Assembly: GCA_024449915.1 (NCBI GenBank)
Contig: JAMZAV010002212.1
Span: forward strand, 186,001 to 250,000
DNA: 64,000 nt
Reading direction: 5' to 3'
Source of the DNA: Sweltsa coloradensis
Taxonomy: Eukaryota; Arthropoda; Insecta; Plecoptera; Chloroperlidae
A model generated the notes under the pieces. It was not told the origin of the DNA. It did not search any database and saw nothing but the letters and a program-made list of their open reading frames with translations. Positions 34,326 to 46,045 of this stretch are shown in pieces. Position 1 is the stretch's first letter, and every line of letters begins with the position of its first letter. Made by a program: the position numbers and the translations under genes.

Positions 34326-35737
34326 CACGATATTATATATATATATTATATATATGTATTTTATTTGTAAAGAGTACATGTAAGAAATGCATCGGAAAAA
34401 GTGAATGTTTTTTACGTTATAACAGTGTTTAATCTTTCTAACGAATGTGTCCTACGAGTTATGATCAAAATTCTTCTAAACAGATAACAGTTATCTCAAC
34501 ACAAAATAACAAGGATAAGATATCATAATATTAAAAAGGTTTGCGAGCAAATATCTCTATCAGACACATCACAACACTATTTATAAAACTGTGTAGGCCG
34601 TATTATTGGGTGATATAAGATGGCAAACAAAGCTGATAAAAAAGACCACGCAAAACACCGAAACACCGAAACACCGCAAGCTACGCGAAAGTCAAACGTC
34701 TCCTTCTCAATATTATTACCATTAGTTGTACCCTACATGAGAAAAATACTCTAAATGATACCAGTTTTAAAACAAAACTTAAGGCATTCCTACAGGAAAA
34801 CACTTTCTACAAGCTGGATGAATACTTTAATCAATCCCACTCGGATAATCCCAAACCCTTCATCATCCCCCTGGATAACTAATGTAACATCACCATTAAT
34901 CCCTGCAAAATCACATCATCATCAATGTAATAAATGTGAGCTATTGTTATAAATACTTAGATATAGATTTGATTATTTATTAGAACTATTACTGTATTTA
35001 TTTATACAATATGATGTAATCTAGCCAAAGTTATTCACACTATCTCATTGAGAAGCATATCCTACCTACAATGTATGAAAAATGTGATGAATAAAGAGTG
35101 CTTGTCAACTGGGGCTACTCTATTTTCCTGCACGGTAAATTTATAGCCTACCTGTTGCGTAGTTTTCTTGTAGTGTTGATAATTTGATTCCAAAGTCCAG
35201 CCTTAATCGTGCACTCAATTTTGAGCGGTTGGCTATTGATTTGTTATGCTCTACCAACGTAAGTAGCCTACTGTGACATCCATATATTGGCTTCAGTTTA
35301 TAGGCCTGAACAAATCAAATTATTTCGTTGGAGGCGAAATGAACAGTGTTTTCGGTAAGTTTATCAAACTTTCATTATTTATGGATAATTTTCAACGATG
35401 GAAGTTGATTGCGCTATGTTTTTGTAGCACACAACGATTGTGCATTTGAGGTTATGTGTAGCACATGGCCAGAAAGAAAGGGAGAACGAGAAAAAAACGT
35501 TTCCCCGCTGGGAAACTTGTTATTAATATCGAGTTAACTGTAAACTGTTTTAACATTACGTAACGTTTTAGTCGTTAATGTCTGTAAGAGTAAAGTAAAG
35601 CACTACCAGTCGAACAAGGGATCGAACCCGGATTTTGAAAGCAGTAATTAACTTAAATAGAAACCCATAAAGATCGATGCTGTTAACGTCACAATTACAA
35701 GGACTTTACGACCTAGTTTCAAACTAAGAAGATGGGA
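34326..35737. other. Intergenic AT-rich DNA, no gene recognised
   Basis: A (TA)n run lies at 34333-34358. A tRNA-like word AGGGATCGAACCC at about 35618 may be a reverse SINE remnant. I see no coding signal. Confidence 0.5.
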
Positions 35738-35866
35738 ATGTTATAAACATGTTAGCACACCACGAGGCAACATGTTATAAACATGTTAGCACGCCACGAG
35801 GCAATGAGTTATAAACATGTTAGAACACCACGAGGCAACATGTTATAAACATGTTAGAACACCACG
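35738..35866. repeat. Four-copy repeat of about 39 bp with a palindrome in each unit
   Basis: Each unit contains ACATGTTATAAACATGT (some diverged), itself an inverted repeat, followed by TAGMACRCCACGAGGCAA. The array ends exactly where a truncated SINE begins. Confidence 0.85.
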
Positions 35867-35867
35867 A

Positions 35868-36110
35868 TTCTGGCGTTGATCCGCGGGTGTTCGCACTGTC
35901 CATACCACTGATTGCTATATTTCCTATTAAAAATATCGATCTTTGATTGGTTATCGTTCACTCGTCGATTGCGTCAGGGCCTGCAGGGCTGGCTTGGTCA
36001 CTTTAGTTTACTGTCCCCCACTGAAAATCAGTTGTGTGACTGAGTGAGTAGGCCCTTAATACGGATTTATTTATTTATTTATTTATTTAGTTATTTATTT
36101 ATTTATCAAA
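35868..36110 (+). mobile_element. SINE family 1, 5'-truncated copy
   Basis: It begins at CGATTCTGGCGTTGATCCGC and continues to the GACTGAGTGAGTAGG 3' motif and a (TTTA)n tail, with the tRNA head missing. Confidence 0.85.
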
Positions 36111-36211
36111 ATATACAACACGATAGAGAAAATTTAATACAATCTAAAAACTAATGGTCCAACCAGACTGATAGTATTGAAAACACTTTAGTGGAATTAA
36201 CTCTTTTTTTA

Positions 36212-37344
36212 TTGGATGAGCGTAACGAGCGAAGCGAAGATTCCATTCTACTACACTGGAGAATTTTTTTTTTCTTTTTTTTTGTATTTTTGTCTGTTTG
36301 TCCACACGATTCCGGCTAAACCTTTACTCCGATTGCGATGAAATTTTATGAGGGCCATCGAAATCTCTGAACTTAGAACTGCCACGTTTTTGAGCGCAAT
36401 CGAAAAATTATTTCTTATGAAAATCGCAATTTTACGATTTTTTCGATTTTTTAAAAATTTCTTCGATTTATAACACCTACATGCTTTATCCGATTTTAAT
36501 GATTTTTTCACAGAACCTTAATTTTATGAATTAATATATTCGTTTGAAATTTGAGTACAATCGAATAATTATTTCTTATGAAAATCGAAATTTTACGATT
36601 TTTTTCTTTTTTAAAATTACGATTAATTAAAAAAATTAAAAATTAAAGTTTATTTTTAATTTAATTTAAATAAATTTAAAAAAAATCATTACTTTGTTGA
36701 TTTTTTCAAAATTAATTTAAATTAAATAAAAAATAAACATTAATTTTTAATTTTTTTAATTAATCGTAATTAAAAAAGAAAAAAATCGTAACATTTTGAT
36801 TTTCATAACAAATAATTTTTCGATTGCGCTCAGATTTCACACGAATATATAATTCATGAAATTAAGTCTGTGTAAAAATCATTACGATCGATAAGCATGC
36901 AGGTGCTAAGCAAAGAATTTAAAAATCGAAAAAAAGTCCTAAAATTGCGATTTTTTAAGAAATTATCTTTCGATAACGCTCAAAATTCACACGAATATAT
37001 CAATTCATAAAATTAAGGCTGTGTGAAAACTATTACATCGAACACAGCATGCAGGTGTTATAAGTCGAAGAAATTTTAATAAAATCGAAAAATAATGTAA
37101 AATTGCGATTTTCATGAGAAATATTTTTCCGATTGCGCTAAAAAACGTGGCAGTTCTAAGTTAAGAGATTTAGAAGGTCTCCATAAAATTTAATCGCAAT
37201 CGGAGTATCGGTTTAGCCGAAATCGTGTTAACAGACAGACAAAAATACAAAAAAAAGAAAAAAAGAAAAGAAAAAAAACATTCCGGAATTTTTTCTCCAG
37301 TGTAGTAGAATGGAATCTTCGCTTCGCTCGCTACGCTCATCCAA
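36212..37344. mobile_element. Palindromic pair of family B Helitron-like copies
   Basis: A + strand family B copy from TTGGATGAGCG at 36212 runs to about 36700. The sequence then reverses and ends at the inverted 5' terminus (CGCTCATCCAA, 37344). Both CCTAG 3' ends are absent. The outer flanks are A on the left and T on the right. Confidence 0.8.
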
Positions 37345-37353
37345 TAAAATAAC

Positions 37354-37417
37354 CACTGCCTCCTAGATGTTCGTCGTGGCTCCTCGTTGAGCCACGATGA
37401 ACATCTAGGAGGCAGTG
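37354..37417. repeat. 64-bp near-perfect hairpin
   Basis: Arms of 29 bp (start CACTGCCTCCTAGATGTTCG, one mismatch) surround a 6-nt loop CTCGTT. The arm matches the left terminus of the MITE at 13582, so this may be two termini fused head to head. Confidence 0.85.
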
Positions 37418-37662
37418 TGGAAAAGACTTAAACTTTTTCCGTCTTCAGGTTTCTTGTCGAAAACAAAAAATCATTTTATCAAAAGTATATCAAAACAAAC
37501 AAAGACAATAGCCAAAGTCGATAAAATTTAACATTTCACACATAGAAGTTGACAAGATCAAGGTGATACAAACAAAAAGGCTATTTCTTAGTATTTACTT
37601 AAGGAATCCACATAGGAGGAAAATAGGTACTCGGCTGGCTTATATATTATATAGTATAAATA

Positions 37663-38431
37663 CTAGAAAAACGCTTAAGTCCCGCTGCGTTGTTAGATTA
37701 GCGTAATTGGTGCATTGAGCTGCCATGTGTTATGCGAATTTTCTGTTGTTCTGTGGCAAAATCATTACTTAGTTGAAATTTTTTTTAAATTAAATTAAAT
37801 TAAATTAAAAATTAACTTTTTTTTTTTTTTATTAATCGTAATTGTTAAAAAAATCGTAAAATTGCGATTTTTATAAGAAATAATTTCTCGATTGCGCTCA
37901 AATTTAACACTTATATATTAATTCATAAAATTAAGGTTCTGCGAAAAAATCATCACAATCGGATAAAGCATGTAGGTGTTATAAGTCAAAGAATTGTTTT
38001 AAAACAGAAAAAACCTGTAAAATTTCGATTTTCATGAGAAATAATTTTTCGATTGCGCTCAAATTTCACACGAATACCTAAATTCATAAAATTAAGGTTC
38101 TGTGCAAAAATCATTATATTCGAATAAAGCATGTAGGTGTCGAAGTCGAAGAAATGTTTTAAAAATCGAAAAAAATCGTAAAATTGCGGTTTTCATGAGA
38201 AAAAAATTTCCGATTCCGCTCAAAAAACGTGGCAGTTCTAAGTTTAGAGATTTCGAAGGCCTCCATAAAATTTCATCGCAATCGGAGTATCGGTTTAGCC
38301 GGAATCGTGTGGACAAACAGACAAAAATACAAAAAAAAGAAAGAAAGAAAGAAAGAAAAAAAAAACATTCCGGATTTTTTTCTCCAGTGTAGTAGAATGG
38401 AATCTTCGCTTCGCTCGCTACGCTTATCCAA
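37663..38431 (-). mobile_element. Helitron-like element, family B
   Basis: On the - strand it runs from TTGGATAAGCGTAGCG (38431) to TTTCTAG (37663), with the family tail slightly mutated. It is non-coding; long frames over it are shadows. Confidence 0.83.
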
Positions 38432-38524
38432 TTAAATAATACTAATTCCACCAAAGGGGGTGTTTTCCGACTAGCCATAACGAAAAAGAAGGAACAAAAA
38501 GTCAGTTAAAATTGCTCGTGGGGA

Positions 38525-38720
38525 ACCTGCCCAGGGTGCAATGTATTCCGGTGTCTAACTTGGTATGTTGGAATTAGGACATTTTTGAAGAGATGTCTGA
38601 GGGCTGTTTAAGAGGACTCAATCCCTTGCAACTGAGGAAAACCTTTTTTAGTTCGGATAGCTGGTCTCGATGGGATTTGAACCCGGGACTGTCGGTAGTG
38701 TTTCCAACAAACTCCACCGT
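38525..38720 (-). mobile_element. tRNA-headed SINE (family 2)
   Basis: In reverse it carries a B-box region (GGGTTCAAATCCC) near 38680 and the body motif CTCTTAAACAGCCCTCAGAC. It shares a TGCCCAGGGTGCAAT end with the copy at 19960. Confidence 0.65.
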
Positions 38721-39800
38721 CCATTCCAGTCCGCCTGGCGCTGTGCACCCCACCCCAACCCACACAGTTCTTCCTGAACTTGAAAATAAGTAGGTTTATC
38801 GCCATTACAGCCACTGCTTAGTGAGTGTTTACTCCAGCATCTAGGCAACGAGCGTAAACCTAACAAACTGCGCATTGTCATCTCTGTATGACGCACACAA
38901 GACGGAAGAAAGGGTCTGCACGCTCCAAGAGGTTCGACCTGCTAAAACAATAGTCGCCAGTGCTAGACTCTATGCCATGTTAAGCCTGCACTGGCCGGAG
39001 GATAGAAGCACCCTTGACTGAGAAGATCTTGGGATGACTTGATAACATTATCGTTTTGTAAATTATTGTTTTACCTCCTTCGTGTAAAAAAATATGTAAA
39101 ATAAACGTGTAAAAACAGCAATTTCTAAAATAATTTAGCACTTTTATTTTTGAAACAAGCACTTATTATTTTGTAGCATATATTATGTTTGTACCCAATT
39201 AAAAAAAACAAAACATGTATGAGTTTTTTATTAAAAAGTCATTTTCAAATCTAGACGATGTCCGGACTGTGCTTATTTGAGGAAAGAGTTGGAGACTCTG
39301 AAATATTGTAATTTTTAAAGTGACTCGGGGTAAAGTTCAGTGTATGCGATTTTTAATATTATAACAATAGTAAATGTTATTTTCATACAATAATGTAAAA
39401 ATAAAATAAAAATAGAAACATTAATACAATCAGCAAAAAACAAACTGGTTTTCCCCGAAATTAAGCTAACACCATATTCTCTTTTCGAAATAGTGCATTA
39501 GTAACGCAAAACAATATTTTAACGTAATGATCAGACCAAATGAGTAATGTTTGTGTTCACCTCCATGCTGTCGCTTATTCACGGCGAGTGGAATCTAAAA
39601 CGGTACAGCGTGCATGATTAACACCTTCCTATTGTCACGCGCGTGTCTCCAGTCACGTTCGAGTGCACGACACTCATAGCACATTACTCATTTCAACACC
39701 CACTAAATGTTTGCTTGAAAGTTTCAAGTGTAGCAATTATTGTGGGTGTGGCTCAGAACGTGATGTTTGTTCAACACGAGCTGCACATTGACGTCACACA
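38721..39800. other. Intergenic DNA, no gene recognised
   Basis: Several 60-80 codon frames occur but none has a recognisable domain. The stretch is AT-rich from 39040 on. Confidence 0.5.
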
Positions 39801-40118
39801 GTGGCGGATCCAGGGATTCATAAAACCCAACTAATTAATTCATAGATGTACCGAAGACTAAGTGGGGGGGGGGTTCGCACCGGATTTTTTTCTTTCAAGG
39901 TCATTTTTGTGAAAATCTGTGCGTTTAAAGCATCACAATAACCAACTTTGTATCCACAAAAAACCTCTTTTGGTCAGATGATAAGATGAGATGATGAGAT
40001 TTAGTTTTGTGTCAAAACAGTTATTCTATATTCTCTATTTGAAACGTTAAAGTACACTTTAACACTTTTTTTTTGCAAAATGGAGGAGGGGGGGTTGTCC
40101 CCGCCTTGGATACTCCAA
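39801..40118. mobile_element. Possible hAT-type MITE
   Basis: CAGTGGCGGATCCAGGG at 39801 is a typical hAT-like terminus. A degenerate inverse (CCTTGGATACTCCAATG) lies at about 40102-40118. Target duplication is not convincing. Part of this element recurs in diverged form at 40340-40520. Confidence 0.4.
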
Positions 40119-40339
40119 TGGTCACCAGGGGCTATCGTGGATAGAGTAGACTGAGTGAAAGTGAAGGATTAATATAATATTATGTTTGAGGCCCCCTAAA
40201 CTAGGTTTAAAATCGATTGCCACAATTTTAACTTCTTTTGGTCATATTTATGGATGAATGATGAATTTAAAGAGAGCGTATAAACGTAGATATGTTATAT
40301 TCTAATATTGTGACAAGATTTAAAACACTTTACACGTTT

Positions 40340-43166
40340 TTTCAAAATGGAGATGTCGGGGTGTTGCCTTGGTACCCACTTTGACCAGGGCCTAATTCTG
40401 GGAATAAGTAGACTGAGTGACGGTGGCGGATTAACGATAACTCTTACGGTCTCGCTGAGCCTCCTTAGTAGGTTTCAAGAAGCGATTTCCACGATTTGTG
40501 TTAGTGGTCTTCCTATGGTCATGTTTCAGGATCTTGAGAGTTTAGTACAGGAGCGACAAGCCGCATCCGAGATATCGTTGTTGCTAACGGTAGTACTTGG
40601 AACCAGATTTACAAAGTCGCCTGGAAGGCTTACATCTCAGTTTAAGAAACCGGGTGGGCACCTGTTTTCAGGGTTGACATCTGGTAGGTCTTTTAAGGGA
40701 AGGCCAACCTTGCTACCCAATCTTGTCTCAACGACTGGCCGGTGGCGGGCTTCGAACCCGAGACCTCTCTAGCAGAGTCTCGCCTGAGCCTCTCTGTCGG
40801 TTGTGCCAAGGAAGCGAGTCCTCGGGTGTGTGGGGGGGTATTACCATATAATTCACTGGGTTTCAGAAGATCTTGTAGAGTTTAGTTAGCCGGACCGCAC
40901 AAGCCTTGCATCCGAGCTAGGTGCTCTGTCTCACCATGCCGGTGGCGGGCTTCGAACCCGAGACCTCTCTAGCAGAGTCTCGCCTGAGCCTTCTCTGTCG
41001 GTTGTGCAAGGAAGCGAGTCCTCGGGCGTGTGGGTAGGTGGGTCTTACCATGTGATTCACTGGGTTTCAGAAGATCTTGTAGAGTTTAGTTAGCCGGACC
41101 GCACAAGCCTTGCATCCGAGCTAGGTGCTCTGTCTCACCATGCCGGTGGCGGGCTTCGAACCCGAGACCTCTCTAGCAGAGTCTCGCATGAGCCTTCTCT
41201 GTCGGTTGTCCAAGGAAGCGAGTCCTCGGGCGTGTGGGTAGGTGGGTCTTACCATGTGATTCACTGGGTTTCAGAAGATCTTGTAGAGTTTAGTTAGCCG
41301 GATCGCACAAGCCTTGCACCGAGCTAGGTGCTCTGTCTCACCATGCCGGTGGCGGGCTTCGAACCCGAGACCTCTCTAGCAGAGTCTCGCCTGAGCCTCC
41401 TCTGTCGGTTGTCAAGGAAGCGAGTCCTCGGGCGTGTGGGTAGGTGGGTCTTACCATGTGATTCACTGGGTTTCAGAAGATCTTGTAGAGTTTAGTTAGC
41501 CGGACCGCACAAGCCTTGCATCCGAGCTAGGTGCTCTGTCTCACCATGCCGGTGGCGGGCTTCGAACCCGAGACCTCTCTAGCAGAGTCTCGCATGAGCC
41601 TCCTCTGTCGGTTGTCCAAGGAAGCGAGTCCTCGGGCGTGTGGGTCTTACCATGTGATTCACTGGGTTTCAGAAGATCTTGTAGAGTTTAGTTAGCCGGA
41701 CCGCACAAGCCTTGCATCCGAGCTAGGTGCTCTGTCTCACCATGCCGGTGGCGGGCTTCGAACCCGAGACCTCTCTAGCAGAGTCTCGCATGAGCCTCCT
41801 CTGTCGGTTGTGCAAGGAAGCGAGTCCTCGGGCGTGTGGGTAGGTGGGTCTTACCATGTGATTCACTGGGTTTCAGAAGATCTTGTAGAGTTTAGTTAGC
41901 CGGACCGCACAAGCCTTGCATCCGAGCTAGGTGCTCTGTCTCACCATGCCGGTGGCGGGCTTCGAACCCGAGACCTCTCTAGCAGAGTCTCGCCTGAGCC
42001 TCCTCTGTCGGTTGTCCAAGGAAGCGAGTCCTCGGGCGTGTGGGTAGGTGGGTCTTACCATGTGATTCACTGGGTTTCAGAAGATCTTGTAGAGTTTAGT
42101 TAGCCGGACCGCACAAGCCTTGCACCCGAGCTAGGTGCTCTGTCTCACCATGCCGGTGGCGGGCTTCGAACCCGAGACCTCTCTAGCAGAGTCTCGCCTG
42201 AGCCTTCCTCTGTCGGTTGTCCAAGGAAGCGAGTCCTCGGGCGTGTGGGTAGGTGGGTCTTACCATGTGATTCACTGGGTTTCAGAAGATCTTGTAGAGT
42301 TTAGTTAGCCGGACCGCACAAGCCTTGCATCCGAGCTAGGTGCTCTGTCTCACCATGCCGGTGGCGGGCTTCGAACCCGAGACCTCTCTAGCAGAGTCTC
42401 GCATGAGCCTCCTCTGTCGGTTGTGCAAGGAAGCGAGTCCTCGGGCGTGTGGGTAGGTGGGTCTTACCATGTGATTCACTGGGTTTCAGAAGATCTTGTA
42501 GAGTTTAGTTAGCCGGACACCACAAGCCTTGCACCGAGCTAGGTGCTCTGTCTCACCATGCCGGTGGCGGGCTTCGAACCCGAGACCTCTCTAGCAGAGT
42601 CTCGCCTGAGCCTCCTCTGTCGGTTGTCCAAGGAAGCGAGTCCTCGGGCAGTGTGGGTAGGTGGGTCTTACCATGTGATTCACTGGGTTTCAGAAGATCT
42701 TGTAGAGTTTAGTTAGCCGGACCGCACAAGCCTTGCACCCGAGCTAGGTGCTCTGTCTCACCATGCCGGTGGCGGGCTTCGAACCCGAGACCTCTCTAGC
42801 AGAGTCTCGCCTGAGCCTTCTCTGTCGGTTGTCCAAGGAAGCGAGTCCTCGGGCGTGTGGGTAGGTGGGTCTTACCATGTGATTCACTGGGTTTCAGAAG
42901 ATCTTGTAGAGTTTAGTTAGCCGGACCGCACAAGCCTTGCATCCGAGCTAGGTGCTCTGTCTCACCATGCCGGTGGCGGGCTTCGAACCCGAGACCTCTC
43001 TAGCAGAGTCTCGCATGAGCCTCCTCTGTCGGTTGTCCAAGGAAGCGAGTCCTCGGGCGTGTGGGTAGGTGGGTCTTACCATGTGATTCACTGGGTTTCA
43101 GAAGATCTTGTAGAGTTTAGTTAGCCGGACCGCACAAGCCTTGCACCCGAGCACGAGGTGCTCCGT
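40340..43166 (-). mobile_element. tRNA-like SINE with 12-copy tandem array of about 204 bp
   Basis: Units are marked by GGTGGCGGGCTTCGAACCCG at 40741, 40941, 41145, 41348, 41551, 41747, 41951, 42155, 42360, 42563, 42768 and 42972. On the - strand each has a T-arm (CGGGTTCGAAGCCCG, a B box) and an upstream A-box-like TTGGCACAACCGAC or variants. The array is therefore a row of Pol III-like promoters. Units are highly similar, implying recent amplification. The left flank 40340-40740 is probably the rest of the SINE. Confidence 0.88.
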
Positions 43167-43189
43167 CTCACCTGAGACCAGACAGGCTT

Positions 43190-43285
43190 GCAAGCGAGGG
43201 ATATTAAGGTCAAGGCTAGCCTGCCGTGAGGTCATTGGGACTCGCGTCGCCGCCGTCCGTTCGATTCCCGGAGAGGGACATAATA
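43190..43285 (+). mobile_element. tRNA-like SINE fragment
   Basis: A tRNA-like stretch with TGGGACTCGCGTCGC and the B box CGTTCGATTCCCG lies just past the array. Confidence 0.45.
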
Positions 43286-43788
43286 TAATATATGACATGC
43301 GGTTTAGATAAATTCATGTTCTCTCGCCTGACTGGTACCACAGTTTTTTGGATTCTTTTTCACAATGAAGGGCTCTAAAGTGACACTTTTCCAAATAATA
43401 TTTAAAAATAACAAGTGATAATAATAAGTGTTTACTATTTTTGTTTGAAAGTTGCAAATTTGACAATTTTTTTTGCTGATTTACACAAAATCGTCCGTTA
43501 AATTTGGTTTATTTAGTTTTAGTAAACGAACGTCTTTTTAATACATTGAATACCTTGAGTTTCCAGAATAATAATGAAAAACACTTCATGATTGCCTATG
43601 ATTAGTAAGAATGAACATTATCGTAGATAACATTACAATTTTCAACCTTTTATCTTATGGCTAGAATAGGATCACCTCAATCTTTACAGTTTCCCAAAAA
43701 ACTTTTTAAAATTTAATATGCTTTAATATTGTGTTCACATTTGTGCTTTATTAAATACACTAGTTTTTTTAATTGATTGTCATTTTTA

Positions 43789-44134
43789 GCCTATCACAGA
43801 TAAATCTAAATCAGTCAAGCAAAACGAAAACACAAAAGAAGTTGCCGAGTTGGCCTCTAAAGTAGAATCTTTGAAGGATATTGTAGCAGCGTTATCATCT
43901 CACACCACGTGACCTAACTAGCAATACTCGAAACAATGGCGAGTCATTTTCACAAGAACCTATAGTTAATGAATCATTGAGGGAAGTAGGAGCACGTTCA
44001 GTCAACCTGTGTCAGTGCCAGGAGAGCGCGTGGCAAGGACACCAGTCAGCGTGCATGGTCACTGGGGCCCCACAAGAGGCGACTGCACAGTTTGTGATTT
44101 AGATTTCACAAAATATAGAGTGAGATGAAGTAAA
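43789..44134 (+). pseudogene. Frame-shifted ORF fragment, unrecognised
   Basis: Three consecutive coding-like pieces lie in three frames. The first (43791-43910) contains KEVAELASKVESLKDIVAAL, a possible coiled coil. It is followed by SQEPIVNESLREVGARS and then by PVSVPGERVARTPVSVHG with a CTVCDLDF near the end. The start follows a CATTTTTAG acceptor-like sequence. It could be a decayed host exon or retroelement coding remnant; I do not recognise the family. Confidence 0.35.
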
Positions 44135-44214
44135 ACTGGGTATTGTTCTCGTGTTGGTACCAATAGCTGAAACTACATAAAAATTAAGGCGAGTTCTGCC
44201 GGGATCAATTTTCT

Positions 44215-44310
44215 CTCTCGCAGTCCACGGTGGCTCATACGGTTGGGGCGCAGCAGATGCGTGACTGAAAGAGACTGGGTCTGAATCCCACAGAAGGCAT
44301 GGGTGGTTGA
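44215..44310 (+). mobile_element. tRNA-like SINE fragment
   Basis: A tRNA-like head (GTGGCTCATACGGTTGGGGC) is followed by a degenerate B box GGGTCTGAATCCC. Confidence 0.45.
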
Positions 44311-44515
44311 AGAAGCTGCAACATCAGCTAAAACTATCATTCTTCTTACACCTCACCATTCCATTACTTCTTGTCTCAAATTAAACTATTACAGTAATAG
44401 AGACGATAAACAACAAATTCACTCTCCTTCTCCAATATAGGGAAACTTTATGTTCGTTTGAATTGTAAGTTTTAAATAAATAAATCCATTTATATTTAAA
44501 AACTTATAAAATCTT

Positions 44516-44521
44516 TTTATT
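44516..44521 (-). terminator. Candidate poly(A) signal of the GPCR gene
   Basis: AATAAA on the - strand lies about 470 bp past the GPCR stop codon. I did not check it against other sites. Confidence 0.4.
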
Positions 44522-44989
44522 GGCAACGAATTTCACATTTTACAACACTGATTATATTAAATAAATGAATCTATATATACTTGGAAGAATATCATAATCA
44601 GATATATCAATACTTGAAAAGCTTTACTGGCCGATACTGACACTAATATCATTGATAATATTTATAATGTTACAAAGATTTGTAATAATACTTTTCACAC
44701 CATAGTAGTTGTGTAACATATTGTAACATGCTTACTATTACAGTACTTCACCCGCCTGGTTCACGATTTATAGTCTTTGGAAATGTGAATCGAACTTACG
44801 AACTAACCACTCTGGTTTGTTGAGGAGATCAATGTAGTAATATTGTCAAGGAATGTGGCACTACTGTTGCTGTCTTTACAGCCTGCAGTCTTTATCACAA
44901 CATTCACACCATTTCATAGATAATGAATAACAAAACATATGAGGAACAAAAGTGGGTTTAAAGCTGTTGTCCAAAGCCCAACAACTAGC

Positions 44990-46045
44990 TCACAATCGCT
45001 CTCCACTGGGCATTTCCAGAATCGAGCAGGTCGACGCCTTCTTGTGAAACGCCCTGCCCGGAATCTTAGTGGTGTTGCACCCGCCGGTCCGCCCGCTGCT
45101 AGGGGACCGCTGGATGCTTCCGTTCCTGTTGTTGAAACAGTCCTGGAGGACGTCGGGGTTGGACTTGCTGCACCCGGCCCTGAAGAGCTTCGCCTCCTGG
45201 CGCCGACGACTGCCGAACCACAGCCGGGCGAAACACGCTCGGAAGTTCTCGGAGAGTATCCCGTAGAGCAGGGGGTTGACGACGGTGTTGAGGAGCGCGA
45301 TCAGGAGGGCGTAGATGAAGTGGTGCGAGCGCAGGAAGAAGGCCGTGTCCTCGGTAGGACGCCGCCCGTCGACGTAGATGAGGAACATTAGGACGGTGAT
45401 GGGCAACCACATGATGAGGACGACGACGACGTTGAGTAGGAGGACGCGCACGACGCGGAGGTGCTTCCCTAGGCGCACCTCCTCGTGCTGGGACATGGAT
45501 CCGTTGCGGCCGTTAACGACGGCGGCGGTGGGGAACGTCTGGCTGGCAGTCGAGATCTTGCGCGTCCAAGGCATCACGAGAGATCCGACGAAACTCAGCT
45601 CCGAGTCGCGTCGCACGGTCGGCGTCATCGGGTCGGGGTTGACGACGACGCAGGGCACCGCCCAGCGGTTGCGCGTCGACAGGAGCTTCTGGAAGATCCT
45701 CTGGTAGTGGTAGACGAGCAGCCCCATGGGGAGGAGACACGCGAGCAGGAGGACGGGGACCGTGAAGCAGAGCGAGATGTTGACGGTGTCGGAGCGAGGG
45801 AAGACGAGTGTGCAGATCACCGCCTCGCGAGGGAGGTGCGAGTGAAGGACGACGTCTGCCGGCTGGAGGTGGAACCAGAAGGCGACGGGGAGGAAGAGGA
45901 GCGACGCTAGCGCCCACGTGGCGGCGGTGAGAAGCGTCGCGCGGCGCGGGGTGAGCCGGGACCGGTAGGGGGGCACCACGATGCACGAGTAGCGGTCCAT
46001 GGAGATCAGAGTCAGCGTCCACAGCAGGACGAACCCGCACACGAA
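44990..46045 (-). CDS. GPCR exon 3 (TM3 to C-terminus)
   Basis: Translation starts FVCGFVLLWTLTLISMDRYS after a TTGCAG acceptor and runs through TM4-TM7 (ending NTVVNPLLYGIL) to a stop at 44990. The exon is far more GC-rich than its surroundings. The long third intracellular loop contains RNGSMSQHEEVRLGKHLRVV. The long + strand frames over it are shadows. Confidence 0.93.
   Translation of the reverse strand, partial: FVCGFVLLWTLTLISMDRYSCIVVPPYRSRLTPRRATLLTAATWALASLLFLPVAFWFHLQPADVVLHSHLPREAVICTLVFPRSDTVNISLCFTVPVLLLACLLPMGLLVYHYQRIFQKLLSTRNRWAVPCVVVNPDPMTPTVRRDSELSFVGSLVMPWTRKISTASQTFPTAAVVNGRNGSMSQHEEVRLGKHLRVVRVLLLNVVVVLIMWLPITVLMFLIYVDGRRPTEDTAFFLRSHHFIYALLIALLNTVVNPLLYGILSENFRACFARLWFGSRRRQEAKLFRAGCSKSNPDVLQDCFNNRNGSIQRSPSSGRTGGCNTTKIPGRAFHKKASTCSILEMPSGERL

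Noticed and set aside
40347..40772. 141-codon + strand frame
   Set aside because: It overlaps SINE-like sequence and the first tandem unit, with no recognisable domain.
40741..43166. CRISPR-like or tRNA gene cluster
   Set aside because: Units are continuous 204-bp tandem repeats without unique spacers, and the tRNA-like part does not form a full cloverleaf. The setting is eukaryotic.
45069..45910. Long + strand frames across the GPCR exon 3 region (109-150 codons)
   Set aside because: They are shadows of the GC-rich GPCR exon on the - strand, which has the transmembrane segments, DRY and NPLLY.
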